Positions 52,001-60,210 of a DNA stretch of 64,000 nt are shown here, piece by piece. Below the pieces are notes generated by a model. That model worked only from the letters and a program-made list of their open reading frames with translations, was not told the DNA's origin and searched no databases. Position numbers and translations under genes: made by a program. This DNA comes from Brachypterus glaber (Eukaryota > Arthropoda > Insecta > Coleoptera > Kateretidae): NCBI GenBank assembly GCA_958510825.1, contig OY294047.1, positions 45,925,365 through 45,989,364 of the forward strand, given 5' to 3'. Within the stretch, counting starts at the first letter, position 1. The number at the start of each line of letters is the position of its first letter.

Positions 52001-54365
52001 TTAAAACCGGTCGGAAACGATTTTCTGAAAAAAGCTGTACCCCTAGCAGAAACTTGGATGACTAAGTCCTCACTTCCTCTAAAAAAGATGTATTGTACCC
52101 TGAAAAAAATTTTGATGACAAAAAAGGTCATGACCTACCTCTGGAATGAGTTTTACCCCTCGAATTTAACCATTTACAGAAAACCGGTTAAAATCCAAAA
52201 TTAACCGATTAAACGCATTTTTTAACTGACTTCCAAAAAGGAGGAGGTTATCAATTCGACGTGTGACTTTGTTTTTTTTAATGTTTGTTCCCGCATAACT
52301 TTGGAACGAATAAACGGAATTTGATGAAACTTTTAGCAACTTAAAGAGGGCATTCATGAGGTGGTCCCGTTTTAATTTGACGCTCGAATAATGCCGGGTA
52401 AGCCGGATAATTAAGATAACTCTAATAATTTTAACGCAATTTCACTTAAAAATGGCCTAATTTGGTTCTACTACTAACCAAATTTTTATAGAAATATCGG
52501 ATAAATTGGATAAGCCGGATAACTTGATTAAGGGATCACTCAAATATTACGGCACACTGAAAATCTTTTAATTGCCGCTAAACTTGATTCTCTGGACCTG
52601 TAATTTTAAAATACCAAGAGAAAATGATAAATTTTGTGATTTTACCATAAGGCGTTATTTGATTATTACTTCACGCTTAAAGTTTAACAAGATTTTCTTT
52701 AGTATTTCGTTTAAAATAAGGTTTGATGGACTTGGGCGCTAAAATAAAAATATTACTTTTATTTTTTATAAATTTATCTTTAAGAGATAGAAATACAACC
52801 ATAATTTAGTTTAGATGACGTTACAAATCTACAAGTTCTGTGTCTAAAAAGTAAAAAATAAAAACATTTAGAAAAAAAAAATCAACCGACTTCTATGTCT
52901 CTAAAAAGTAAAAAATAAAGAATACTTAAGTCGGTGCGAATTTCACAGCAAACCATATAAAAATAATAATAAAAAATGATTGTTAGAAATTAATTTAGGG
53001 AAATTAGCACCGATTTAGGTATTTTTTATTTTTTACTTTTTAGAGACATAGAATTCGGTTGATTTTTTTTGCTAAAAGTTTTTATTAAATAATCTTAACC
53101 GCAAATCGAAAACCGGGTACGAGTTTTCCATCCCTAAACTAAAAGTAAAACTCTAACCGAGGCTTATTCACATTTAGAGAGCTGTTTTTGAATAATGTGG
53201 CCCGTAATGATTAATTTATTTAACTACAATAGAGTTCATGTTCAGGGCCGTCGGAAGGACGAGGCAGTCGCTGTCGGGGAGGGTCGCCAAATTGGTACTT
53301 GTATGAGTTGTTTTTGGGCTAATGGGGTTAATTTTAGGGCTGTTTGAGGTGTTGGCCTTTTTTAATTCTAGGCAGTGGGCGCCTAAGTGCCCCTTAATGG
53401 TTGATGCTTGTTTTTAGAGGTGACGTTTCGCCCGGTCTACATTTTTGTCTCGTCTCGTAAAGTTGGGATAATATTTTTGATAAATTAAAACAGTAATTTT
53501 AAAATGTTTTTATGTCATTTAAAAAAGCCTTTTCAGTAACTAGAATAAAATAGTTTATTTTTTTATTAAGTATGTTACATAGGTAAAATTTAAAAAGATA
53601 AATAATTTCCATTATAAATATAAATAGTACAATAAAAAATTAAAAATTGTCTTAATTTATAAAAAACAAATATTTGGGGTCGTAGAAAAAAAATTGTATG
53701 AAATGCGTGCTAAAACAAGGGTTAAAAAACTTCGGCTTCATATTGTAAATCCTAATGACAATATAAAACCTTCTTTTTAGCACTGATATAAATAACTATT
53801 ATTCTTAGCTCAAACGGAAAGGAAGGGTAAGAGATGAAACTTCAGGCGGATCTTTAAAAAATAATTTCAGTGATTTCCTTTACCCTCAATGAGAGATAAT
53901 TGACTAATCTAAAAGCAAATTTTTTCAGCTTCCACTTCTAAGATTTGTCTCTTATACTTACACCTTTCCTCTTGGCTTAGTGATGTAATTTTTCACTTTA
54001 TTTTAGTCTTGAGCATTTGGTCGAGTCAAGTCGAAAATTGGGAGCTGCTCTGTTGGACTTCATTTCTCAATGTCAGGTAAGTTGTATTAAAAATATTAAA
54101 AAGTCCAAACAAAAATAAAAAAAAAATCTAAAAAAAAATTGATTTTTTTTTAATTTTTCCAAAAAAAAATTTTTGAAGAAAATATTTTTTTTAATGTACG
54201 TAAGGAGGGGTATTATGTCGTCAGTATTTTTTAATGTATTCGTTTTATTTTTAGTATTATCCAGGGGAAAACATGGAAATCATGAAAAGAGGCCGACTAG
54301 TTCCACTTCCAAGACATAACCTAATATTTGACAATGGAAGAGTTAGTGAGTGGTCAGGGAAATAG
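22071..54365 (+). CDS. FAM91A1: FAM91A1 homologue (16 exons over 32 kb)
   Basis: FAM91A1 works with WDR11 and C17orf75 and binds TBC1D23 to capture endosome-derived vesicles at trans-Golgi golgins (family knowledge). Exons: 22071-22142, 22233-22317, 29405-29614, 31574-31758, 31971-32071, 32897-33056, 33736-33890, 34316-34476, 37258-37558, 45770-45933, 46234-46641, 47612-47934, 50335-50511, 51801-51907, 54007-54076 and 54255-54365. All introns are GT-AG and phases agree, giving 929 aa (human 838). Strong family blocks: [134 protein letters not shown] and the terminal RVSEWSGK. The extra length is a Ser/Thr/Glu-rich low-complexity linker at about residues 668-835 (exons 12-13). The stop TAG directly after WSGK is shorter than the human tail. 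No start-codon conflict: the first ATG has A at -3. Confidence 0.95.
22440..23283 (-). pseudogene. 5'-truncated non-LTR retrotransposon (RT 3' part)
   Basis: Minus-strand pieces in order: [67 protein letters not shown] and [19 protein letters not shown], the conserved block downstream of the reverse-transcriptase palm in Jockey/CR1-type LINEs. Several frameshifts and a 40-bp palindrome (23091-23130) break the frame. Lies in FAM91A1 intron 2. Confidence 0.78.
23585..23945 (-). pseudogene. Non-LTR retrotransposon RNase H / C-terminal fragment
   Basis: The minus strand reads [14 protein letters not shown] then [20 protein letters not shown], typical of the RNase H end and Cys cluster of LINE ORF2 (LTGHxxLxxHL...CPxCGexxET.xH). 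A stop follows, then [15 protein letters not shown] and a (TAG)n run at 23632-23655 on the plus strand. No intact ORF. Confidence 0.72.
24290..24850. repeat. Degenerate tandem repeat with CTGCGGCGCTAG motif
   Basis: Variants of CCTGCGGCGCTAGAC occur at about 24351, 24397, 24488 (CATGCAGCACTAAC), 24590 (CTGCTGTGCTAGG), 24705 and 24815, in an AT-rich setting with irregular spacing. Function unknown. I see no coding content. Confidence 0.45.
25090..25620. mobile_element. Foldback-type element with tandem-repeat arms, copy 1
   Basis: Ends GGCAGACTAACATCTCTACT (25091) and its complement AGAGATGTTAGTCTGCC (ending about 25619). Each arm is built from about 7 copies of a 16-bp unit ATCTCTACTCCGTAAC in direct repeat, mirrored in the other arm. 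The middle is unrelated AT-rich DNA. This arm structure is like Drosophila FB elements. A diverged second copy lies at 61961-62870. Confidence 0.85.
25628..25756. repeat. Hairpin-forming inverted repeat
   Basis: TGTGGCTTGGTTCTAAAAGG (25628) and its near-complement ending CCAAGCCACAG (25756). Inner arms CAATGTCA and GTCAATAGCAG are also mirrored. It abuts the tandem-armed element. Confidence 0.8.
25996..26630. mobile_element. TIR element rich in AAGACGTCTT motifs
   Basis: Ends CCCAGAAAGCACAAAGATGA and the complement of CCCAGACAGCACATGATATC. The interior is packed with degenerate AAGACGTCTT/AAGATGTCTT units on both sides of an AT-rich core. No coding region. Confidence 0.72.
26920..26962 (-). 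ncRNA. Hammerhead-ribozyme-like core, minus-strand copy
   Basis: The same core as at 27410-27452 but in the other arm of the inverted repeat, downstream of the GIY-YIG fragment in its sense orientation, where a 3' pLTR ribozyme is expected. Confidence 0.6.
27410..27452 (+). ncRNA. Hammerhead-ribozyme-like core, plus-strand copy
   Basis: CTGAAGA (27414-27420), a 5-bp stem GTCTC/GAGAC (27422-27426 with 27436-27440) closing a 9-nt loop, then GAAAC (27441-27445). This is the CUGANGA...GAAAC arrangement of hammerhead ribozymes, which are known in Penelope pLTRs. Stem III would be minimal, and catalysis is not shown. Confidence 0.6.
28151..28882. mobile_element. Foldback element, family F1 (largest clear copy)
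   Basis: CAGGGTGTTCCAGAACTCGC at the left, ATGGATCACCCTGTA at the right. Arms carry ATTCTACATCCAAAAATATG and GGTTGGTCCGGAAATGAGCC with complements. The interior (AAATTTAATATTAAAGGAGT) is shared with the 5376 copy. Lies in FAM91A1 intron 2. Confidence 0.85.
30297..30877. mobile_element. TIR element with 76-bp tandem duplication
   Basis: Ends show CTAAGACAAGTTGTCCTATC and the complement in TAGCAGGGCAGTATA. A second copy in reverse lies at 39515-40015. The stretch 30725-30800 is repeated identically at 30801-30876, which looks like a recent tandem duplication. Confidence 0.75.
30929..31510. mobile_element. Foldback element, family F1 (diverged)
   Basis: ACAGCCTGTTCCAGAACTCG and TACCCTCAAATTT mirrored by AAATTTCTGTACGCGAGTTC then TGGAATAT. 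The interior differs from other copies. Its right end is only about 65 bp upstream of FAM91A1 exon 4. Confidence 0.75.
32087..32740. mobile_element. TIR element in FAM91A1 intron 5
   Basis: GAAGAGTGCAACTAACATAA (32088) mirrored by TTATGTTAGTTGCACTCTTC (ends about 32738). A second inverted pair lies inside (ATTATCCGTGTCTGAATTAG with AGGCACGGATAAT, and GCAGTGACTCA with TGAGTCACTGC). The element fills most of the intron. Confidence 0.8.
33222..33720. repeat. Family F1 half-copy in FAM91A1 intron 6
   Basis: Has ATAAAGGTTGGTCTGGAAAT and GAGCCCTAAGGGAGCTACGA from the left arm and the F1 interior (ACATGCCTTAACATTGATAA), but no clear mirrored right end. Probably truncated. Confidence 0.6.
34610..34790 (+). 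repeat. Dispersed GACAGAC-type repeat, copy 3
   Basis: Carries GCTCCAAAGTCATTGAGTTA, CCGGACAGACAGACAGACTG and the AAATCATATTTTTG tail shared with other copies. Lies in FAM91A1 intron 8. Confidence 0.55.
35137..35683. mobile_element. MITE with TATTACGTAACG ends and G-runs
   Basis: CATATATTACGTAACGCGCC at the left and CGTTACGTAATATATGGAC at the right, with G-runs just inside each end (35158 and 35631). Same family as 21431 and 49176. Confidence 0.72.
36211..36935. mobile_element. Long-armed foldback element
   Basis: TACAGAGCGGTCCAAAAGTC followed by a C-run is mirrored by a G-run then GACTTTTGGACCGCACTGTA. Arms are about 220 bp, including TCGTGTGATACATCATTTTA and its complement. A remnant of the same arm occurs at about 44195-44245. 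Confidence 0.85.
37871..42586 (-). CDS. Insect gustatory receptor (Gr family), nested antisense in FAM91A1 intron 9
   Basis: Seven-transmembrane chemoreceptor, a ligand-gated channel of gustatory neurons in this family. Exons: 42586-41615, 39295-39227, 39159-39070 and 37936-37871. All introns are phase 0 and the product is 398 aa, a normal Gr length. Six hydrophobic segments lie in the large first exon, including the [19 protein letters not shown] segment. Exons 2-3 carry the conserved Gr tail ([15 protein letters not shown]). The last exon holds TM7 with the signature TYALVVVQY, matching the family TYhhhhhQF pattern, then stop TAA at 37871-37873. The donor after exon 1 is a strong GTAAGT (41614-41609). 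If it is not used, the frame runs on to 41510 and makes a 358-aa protein lacking TM7. Three family-typical phase-0 introns near the C terminus support the model. The donor of exon 2 (GTTTGT) is weak. Ligand and subfamily cannot be told from sequence alone. Confidence 0.88.
39515..40015. mobile_element. TIR element, reverse copy of the 30297 family
   Basis: TACTGCCCTGCTAAGACAAG at the left and its complement at the right (CTTGTCTTAGCAGGGCAGTA). The interior matches the 30297 element in reverse (TAAGTCAGGACTAGGACTA). Inserted in the first intron of the nested gustatory receptor gene. Confidence 0.82.
40370..40500 (-). repeat. Penelope-type 3' end remnant
   Basis: The minus strand reads CCCTGATGAAGATATT...CGACCGAAACGCGGAC, the CTGATGA...GAAAC spacing seen at Penelope pLTR hammerheads, but without a convincing stem II. 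No coding remnant is next to it. Confidence 0.4.
41229..41567 (+). mobile_element. Short dispersed element S3, copy A
   Basis: Starts TTATTTATGGTACTAGTGGG, contains the inner hairpin TTAACCTGCGAGGCGTCAGC / CAAGCAGGTTAA and ends TATCTGTATGTATTGGATAA. Copies B (50650-50984, reversed) and C (57569-57904) are closely similar. This copy lies in intron 1 of the gustatory receptor gene, 47 bp inside the donor site. Confidence 0.82.
42911..43740. mobile_element. TIR element rich in TAACGTTAGA motifs
   Basis: Ends CCCCTAGTAGAAATTTAACG and the complement of ACCCTGGTAGAAAAGTACAT. The interior is dominated by AACGTTAGA, AACGTT and ACGTTA repeats. A related fragment lies at about 41015-41200. No coding region. 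Confidence 0.7.
43741..45769. other. Distal part of FAM91A1 intron 9, no gene seen
   Basis: AT-rich with a mirrored CAAGTCATG/ACTTAAGTC cluster near 44875-44940, a foldback arm remnant at 44195-44245, and a G/C-run short-element end near 45273-45330 (GCAGTGGCGGATTGGGTAC). No supported coding region. Short ORFs here show no recognisable family. Confidence 0.5.
46744..47450 (-). mobile_element. 0.7-kb dispersed TIR element, copy 2
   Basis: Reverse of the 14105-14814 element, starting at AACTAGATGAAACG and ending GTGCCGATGTA. Contains GACAGACAGACAGAC at 47291. Long stretches match copy 1 almost exactly, so both copies are fairly recent. Lies in FAM91A1 intron 11. Confidence 0.85.
47973..49176 (-). 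pseudogene. 5'-truncated non-LTR retrotransposon ([10 protein letters not shown])
   Basis: An ORF open from 49176 to 48423 covers the reverse-transcriptase palm from [20 protein letters not shown] (catalytic FADD) through [32 protein letters not shown] and [20 protein letters not shown]. The 3' UTR runs to 47973 and ends in a short ATTCAAAG repeat, the typical microsatellite tail of CR1/Jockey-like LINEs. The ORF is open but lacks the endonuclease and the N-terminal RT. Lies in FAM91A1 intron 12, opposite in sense. Confidence 0.85.
49176..49312. mobile_element. Short MITE with TATTACGTAACG ends
   Basis: AAGTATTACGTAACGCTTCT and GCGTCACGTAATACTTGAAC are complementary ends. A G-run lies inside at 49250. 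It sits exactly at the 5' truncation point of the LINE. Confidence 0.72.
49640..49845 (+). repeat. Two-copy tandem repeat
   Basis: AAAAAAATACAAATGACGGG, CACAGTAATTAAA and TTTCTGTxTTTTCTTGxCAG appear in order twice (from about 49648 and 49747), about 100 bp apart with small differences. Confidence 0.65.
50650..50984 (-). mobile_element. Short dispersed element S3, copy B
   Basis: Reverse of copy A: starts TTATCCAATACATACAGATA and ends CACTAGTACCATAAATAACT, with the same inner hairpin (GCTGACGCCTCGCAGGTTAA). Confidence 0.82.
51190..51430 (+). repeat. Dispersed GACAGAC-type repeat, copy 4
   Basis: Contains TCTGTCTGTCGGTCGG, CGATAACTCAAGAACGCTTC and CTAGGCTGGGATTTTTTGGT, sharing blocks with the copies at 8690 and 63230. 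Confidence 0.55.
52868..53082. repeat. Foldback hairpin in FAM91A1 intron 14
   Basis: AAAATCAACCGACTTCTATG and TCTCTAAAAAGTAAAAAATA mirrored by TATTTTTTATTTTTTACTTT and CATAGAATTCGGTTGATTTT. Around 51960-52010 a CCGGTT-rich stretch (ACCGGTTAAAACCGG) adds further local symmetry. Confidence 0.72.
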
Positions 54366-54539
54366 TCCAAAAAATAAATCTGTACTTTCATGAAGAAAGG
54401 GGTATTAAGACGAAACGTATAAAATCACAACTGCGCCAAAGCAAGAGATCGCGAGAAATATCTAGTTTTGCAATAAAAACAGAAAATATACAAAAAACAT
54501 TTATATTATTTATCCAGAGAAAAATTATAATTTTTTTTA

Positions 54540-54720
54540 CGTTTTTCTACGTTAAGCAAACTGATTTCCACGATAAAGAATGTTCTGGAAATTTGTGACT
54601 ACTATAACTCGAGAACGCTTTGATCTAAAAATTTCAATTTTGGACCATAGGTTCTCGGTTGGAAATGTTCTTGATAAAAATCTGCATGGGTCATTTTACT
54701 TTAATCATTAAATTTTTTTC
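54540..54720 (+). repeat. Dispersed GACAGAC-type repeat, copy 5 (short)
   Basis: Has AACTCGAGAACGCTTTGATC and TTTTGGACCATAGGTTCTCG as in the other copies but lacks the GACAGAC run. It lies 175 bp past the FAM91A1 stop, so it may be in the 3' UTR. Confidence 0.5.
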
Positions 54721-55270
54721 ACTTGACTGTTTTTTTTTTCTTGAATGAAAGGCGAAAGTATTCTTTTGTTGACAGCAGTATTTTTTTTGCTGTGAACTTA
54801 AAATTATTTTAATCAATTTTTTGTCTGAAATTCCACATTTTAGCAATATTATAAGCAAATGTATATAAATATATTATGTATATTAAATATAAGTTTTAAA
54901 CTTTATTATTTAATTTAATGTAACCTTATTTACATTATATATTTAATTGATTTTAACATTCCATCTTTTGAATTTAGCTACTTAGTCTCTAATCGTCAGT
55001 ATTATGTACTTACATGTAGTATTTTATTATTTTGATCCCTACGGCATAATTTTAACCATAATAGTAGTATTTTTTTCACTACTAGCACATTAATTATTAT
55101 TATTTAACATTGTTATATAAATAATAAACTAAAATGTTTTCTGGATCTTAATTAACCGCGCAAAAACAAGTAGCCTTTGAAATCGCCATTTTTGAAAACA
55201 AATGAATAAATTGATTTATTCACTGAAAGTTGACAGTTCTAGTGGGTGGCATTTTAATATTTTTTAAAAT

Positions 55271-55520
55271 GTTTAAAAACATCGGTAAGTTCTTTATTTA
55301 CTGAATTATATGTTATTTTCTATTATAATTAATTAATTTATAACGATTTATAATATTAGACATGCTCATTTTTCATCCAATGGCAAAATATTTTTGCATT
55401 TTGTCCATTAAAAATTATAAGCAATGACATGTCTTTGCAGTTCAAGGAAAATCAAGTGGCAGATATCAATTGTTAATAAAATTTACTCCTACTAGGAGAG
55501 AAAAATTTATTATTGCCTAG
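55271..55520 (+). other. Possible small exon pair (weak)
   Basis: ATG TTT AAA AAC ATC G is followed by a good donor (GTAAGT at 55287-55292). A candidate acceptor TTTGCAG before 55441 would give MFKNIVQGKSSGRYQ and about 16 more residues before a stop. The product is tiny and matches no family I know. It may be chance or the first exons of a gene running off the window. Confidence 0.15.
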
Positions 55521-56000
55521 GTGAAAAAAATAGATTTCACAGTGAAAACATGACAAATAATGGTATGTTCAAAAGCTAGCAGTGGAAAAAAACTATTTTA
55601 CGAAAAAATTACTATGTATAAATGCAATTTGTGCCCGTTATTAATATATTTTTGGCTTCTTGCGTAGGGCTTAGTATAACAAAATACTACTGTCTATTTA
55701 TATTTTTAGTACCTAGTAGATACTATCTACTATTATCATTCCAGTCTAGAGCACTGAATTTTTCTCTGCATTAATGGCTAGCATTTTTTTTAAATCCTAA
55801 TTACACCGGCCCACAAAAAAAAATAGTCAATTCGTTTTCAGTGCCCAAAAATAAGTAAAAAAAGTCCAAACTTAATTTTTTTGCGGGTTTTAATTTTAAA
55901 TCCATTAAAATTACGAACGTTGTAGCGGAGAACTACGTCGGTCCAGTATTGGTTTGTTCTATCTCCACTTTTTCAGATTTTAGAATTTTAATATAATATA

Positions 56001-57075
56001 CACGGTGTATTTAAAAAAGGGTTCGAAATTTTAAGGGTGTGATTCTACATCGTAAAATATGACAAAAAGTTCCTAAACGTATGTCTATAAATGCATTATA
56101 AGGAAGCTGAACCCCTTTGAAAGTGTCAAAAAATCGTTTTTTATTTAATAACTCAGGAACCCTTTGAGATATAGCAACGAGGTTTTGCATGTGAACTAAT
56201 CTTAATAAGGCGCATCATCGTATGTTACTTTCATGTACTTATGTTAACCAGGGGTGTGCGAAACGGGGGGCCTTATCAGTTTTTTGGCCCAAACTTTTTT
56301 CTGTACAACTTTTTTGTAATTTTGTTATTGAAACATGATTCATCAGGTCAAAATACATAAAAAAGGTTCACTCGTTGTAATACTGTAGAGAAAAATTCAT
56401 TTGAAGGTGAAATTTCACTGTTTGAGGATGAAAAATTAAATACTAAAATGTTAAAAACCAAAATTTCAATAATCCAGGGTTATTCTATATCAAAAACTAG
56501 TAAACATAGTAGGTCGAAAAATCGCTTTTAAAGCTACTATGGCCCTTTAAAAATAGTGCATTTTTAGGAGACCATAGCTTCCTTAGGACTGATTTTTGGA
56601 ATTACCTGTATATGAGTTTTTTTTTCTTAGTTTTTGATGTACATTCCCCCTGCATCATCAAAATTTTGGTTTTCAACATTTGAGTATTTAATTTTTCGTC
56701 ATCAAAGCCTAAAATTTCACCTTCAAATTATTTTTTCTCGAAAACGGTTAATCCTACAGTATTATAACAAGAGTACCTTTATAGTATTTTGACCTAAGAA
56801 ATTACGTTCGAAAAATAAAATTACAAATAAGTTACACAGAAAAAAGTTTGGGACAAAAAACTGATAACCCCCCCCCGTTTCGAACACCCCTGTTTCAAAA
56901 AAGTGCATGAAAATAACATACGAAGATGGGCCTTATTAAGATTAGTTCACGCGCAAAACCGCCTTGCTATATCTCAAAGGGTTCCTGAGTTATTAAATAA
57001 AAACCGATTTTTTTTAGCCACTTTCAAATTACGCATTTTTAGACATATGTTTATAGGAAGATTTTGTCATATTTT
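56001..57075. mobile_element. Large foldback element, F1-related
   Basis: Left arm CACGGTGTATTTAAAAAAGG with GGAAGCTGAACCCCTTTGAA, interior mirrored around about 56545 (CCATAGCTTCCTTAG, AAAATTTTGGTTTTCAACAT versus ATGTTAAAAACCAAAATTTC). Blocks such as GGGTGTGCGAAACGGGGGG resemble the F1 interior at 19870 and 33460. About 1.07 kb. Confidence 0.68.
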
Positions 57076-57568
57076 TTTAATTTTTTTTTTAAATATATTA
57101 TATTTATTTGAATTGATAAGAATTGCTTCATTTTTCTCCAGTTAGATTTTCACGATATTTACATTATTGACATTGTTATTATTGAATAAATAAAATACAC
57201 AATAAAAAAACTTTGAAACTACGTACTAAACATTTTAGATTTTTGAATATAGAACAAACCAAGCAAGTTGAATTATTGACAATTTTGTGCATGAAATGCA
57301 CAACAACAATTTCCTTGAAGCAAAATGTTTGTGATATGCATTGGAGCAAGATGTTTTTAATGTGATTTAATAATTCAAGTTGCATGAAGCATACTTCGAT
57401 GGACTCCTCACAAAAAAATTAACATGATGAAAATTGCACTAGTGCAAATTATCGGTGTAATTTATTCTTGTGATATAGTCCATCTAGTTGTGTTAAAAAA
57501 AAATTCCACTTAATTTTTTGTGATTTTTCTTATTTCCTTTCTATGTAAAATATTTATATAATTTAAAT

Positions 57569-57904
57569 AGTTATTTATGGTGCTAGTGGGTAAAGTAAGA
57601 TATTGCCCATGAGAAAATTAACCTGCGAGGCGCCAGCCAAGCAGGTTAATTGTCGAGAGGGCAATATCGGTTTACCCATGAGTGCCATACAAGCTTTTAT
57701 CCAATAAATAGCTTAGAAATTCATATTTTTATTAAAAATTTTAATGACATTTACAAGAAAATTATTTGACAAGTGACAGTTGATTGGGTAAAATAAATAA
57801 TTATCCACTCAATAAAGTAAAAGCCACGCGGGGCTTATTATTGAGTTTATCTATTTAAAATAAAGCTGGTAATTGTCTCATTATCTGTATGTATTGGATA
57901 AAAT
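57569..57904 (+). mobile_element. Short dispersed element S3, copy C
   Basis: TTATTTATGGTGCTAGTGGG to TATCTGTATGTATTGGATAA, same orientation as copy A and with the same inner hairpin (CTGCGAGGCGCCAGCCAAGC). Confidence 0.82.
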
Positions 57905-58554
57905 ATATTTATTAATAATTTTGTAGGTATATCGTGTTATGAGCTGACGCTTTGTCATTTAAAATGACTCATTTTACATGTACATTGTAAATAGTCAATT
58001 TATTAATTAAATATTGAGCAATATGTTAATTTATTGTCAAAATAAATTTATTAATATTATTTTTAAGGACTAAATTACTTAATTTATATAAATTTATGCA
58101 CAGTTTTTTTTTTGTAATTTACATCACATCTTGCTTGCCGCTTTTTCTTTTTTTAGTAGGTAATATTTTTATTAATTGATTAACACTAGTTTTTGTCATT
58201 TTATTTTGTAAAATATGAATATATTTATTTATGACGTAATTGTTGATTATTTATTAGACCTTGTTTATATAATAATTTCAGGTTTGAAAGTGAAAACAAA
58301 AATCAAAATTTTTTTTTTCAAAAAAAGTTTCTTTTTTCGTAAAACGAAAAATAAATTAAAAAAATGTCGTTTATGGAAAAAAAAATGTTTTTACCCCATT
58401 TTACCCCAATCGGATTAAAAAAAATGTATATTGGGGTTTTTGACAAAGGAGTAAAACGTTCTACTGTACAAGTAAAGCAAAACCGTGATAACATTAATAT
58501 GTTTTAAGCCTCCGGTTAATAAATTAATTAATGGGTCACTAGAAACTGACCCGA

Positions 58555-59075
58555 CCCGAACTCAACGATCCCAGCCGAGAACTCAACGATCCCAGCCAAG
58601 AACTCAACGATCCCATCCGAGTAATCAATGATCTCAGCTGAGTACTCGATGATCCTAGCCGAGAACTTAACGATCCCATCCGAGAACTCAACGATCCCAG
58701 CCAAGAAACCAACGATCTCATCCGAGTAATCAATGATCTCAGCTGAGTACTCGATGATCCCAGCCGAGAACTTAACGATCCCATCCGAGAACTCAACGAT
58801 CCCAGCCAAGAACTCAACGATCCCATCCGAGTAATCAATGATCTCAGCTGAGTACTCGATGATCCCAGCCGAGAACTTAACGATCCCATCCGAGAACTCA
58901 ACGATCCCAGCCAAGAACTCAACGATCCCATCCGAGTAATCAATGATCTCAGCTGAGTACTCGATGATCCCAGCCGAGAACTTAACGATCCCATCCGAGA
59001 ATGACCCCAGGCGAGAACTCTATGATCCCGCCGAGAACTCAATGATCCCACCCGAGAACTCAATGCGAAGGTCAT
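58555..59075 (-). repeat. Higher-order satellite: 21-bp monomer, 105-bp unit, open on the minus strand
   Basis: A 21-bp monomer (GAGAACTCAACGATCCCAGC plus C) is arranged in a five-monomer unit of exactly 105 bp: the GTACTCGATGAT variant recurs at 58642, 58747, 58852 and 58957. Because 21 and 105 are multiples of three, two minus-strand frames stay open over the array. One encodes a 35-aa repeat of 7-aa modules (FSDGIVK, FSAGIIE, YSAEIID and similar). No start context, splice site or family supports a real gene. Confidence 0.85.
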
Positions 59076-59284
59076 ATATTTCGGGACACTTTCTCGTAAC
59101 GGTTTCAGCCCTCTACCCCCCGTCTTAAACATATTAATGTTGACACTGGACACTGAGTATTAACAGCGTCGACATGACATTCCGCTTGGTGAACAATAGT
59201 TTAGTGTCTATTTACTTGAAAAGAATTAATTTTAATTCTAATTTTTGCATGCCCCTGGTAATCGCTACTTCGATCCGACCTGTG

Positions 59285-59580
59285 GTAATAGTATAATTGC
59301 TTAGCATTTCTAAGGATACTCTACATAACACTCTTCGCAGTATAATTGATTCGTTTTTGAATATACTCTTCGCAGTGTAATTGCATTTTTGAAGATACTT
59401 GTAATATTAAAATTGCTTCGCATTTTTAGATATTTTTTACAGTGTAATAGTTTGGGGATACTTCTTACATTATTCTTCGTAGTGTTTAGTATAATTGCTT
59501 CGAAATGTTGAGGATACTCTTCGCAGTGTAATAGTAAAATTGCTTCTCATTTTTAAGAATACTCTGCAGTGTAATTACAC
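59285..59580 (+). repeat. Degenerate tandem repeat
   Basis: Variants of ACTCTTCGCAGTGTAATTGC and GCTTCGCATTTTTAAGGATA alternate about six times with irregular spacing of 40-60 bp. No coding content. Confidence 0.6.
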
Positions 59581-60210
59581 GGTGAGATTTTTTTTTTAGT
59601 ATTACTTGATTCCTTACATCCTTTAAGACCAAAATTATCTTTTTCAGTGAAATTTTTTTATTTATTAACTTTTTTGACATAACCTATTTTACTGAATATT
59701 AGTTTTTGTTGTACACCCTCTTGGTTTGGACTTCTTAAAGGGGTTAAATAATTCAAAATATTAAAAAAAACACATTTTTCTGTAATATAAATCATAAAAA
59801 ACACGTAAAGGGGTATCATCCTTGGATTTGATAAAAAATTCACCCCCACAAAGAGGGTTAAACTACCCTCCAAGCACCAAAAAAAAGTAATAAATCATAA
59901 AGTATCACAAGAAAAATCGAGTTAAAGGGATCTAGTCAGTTATGATTAATAAAATGTGAGAAAGTTTGGTATAAAATTCAAGTACCCCTAGTTAACCCTT
60001 TGTTTAAGGGGATGTTTAGCTTCTAGAAAAATAAATCTTTTTGCAATAGTTCATGTCCAGACAAATATTTTGAGCACACGTTACATTTTATCAATTCCAA
60101 TCGAAGTTGCAAATGTTTGAATTTTGCGGTTAAACTGATCTTAAAAACTATGAGATCTAGCTCCAAAACTCTGTTGATTTAAATTTAGAAGGGATCTTAC
60201 CAAAGAGTAA

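Noticed and set aside
58528..59153. A repeat-protein gene on the minus strand
   Set aside because: Two frames are open simultaneously because the repeat period is a multiple of three, which points to satellite structure rather than coding selection.
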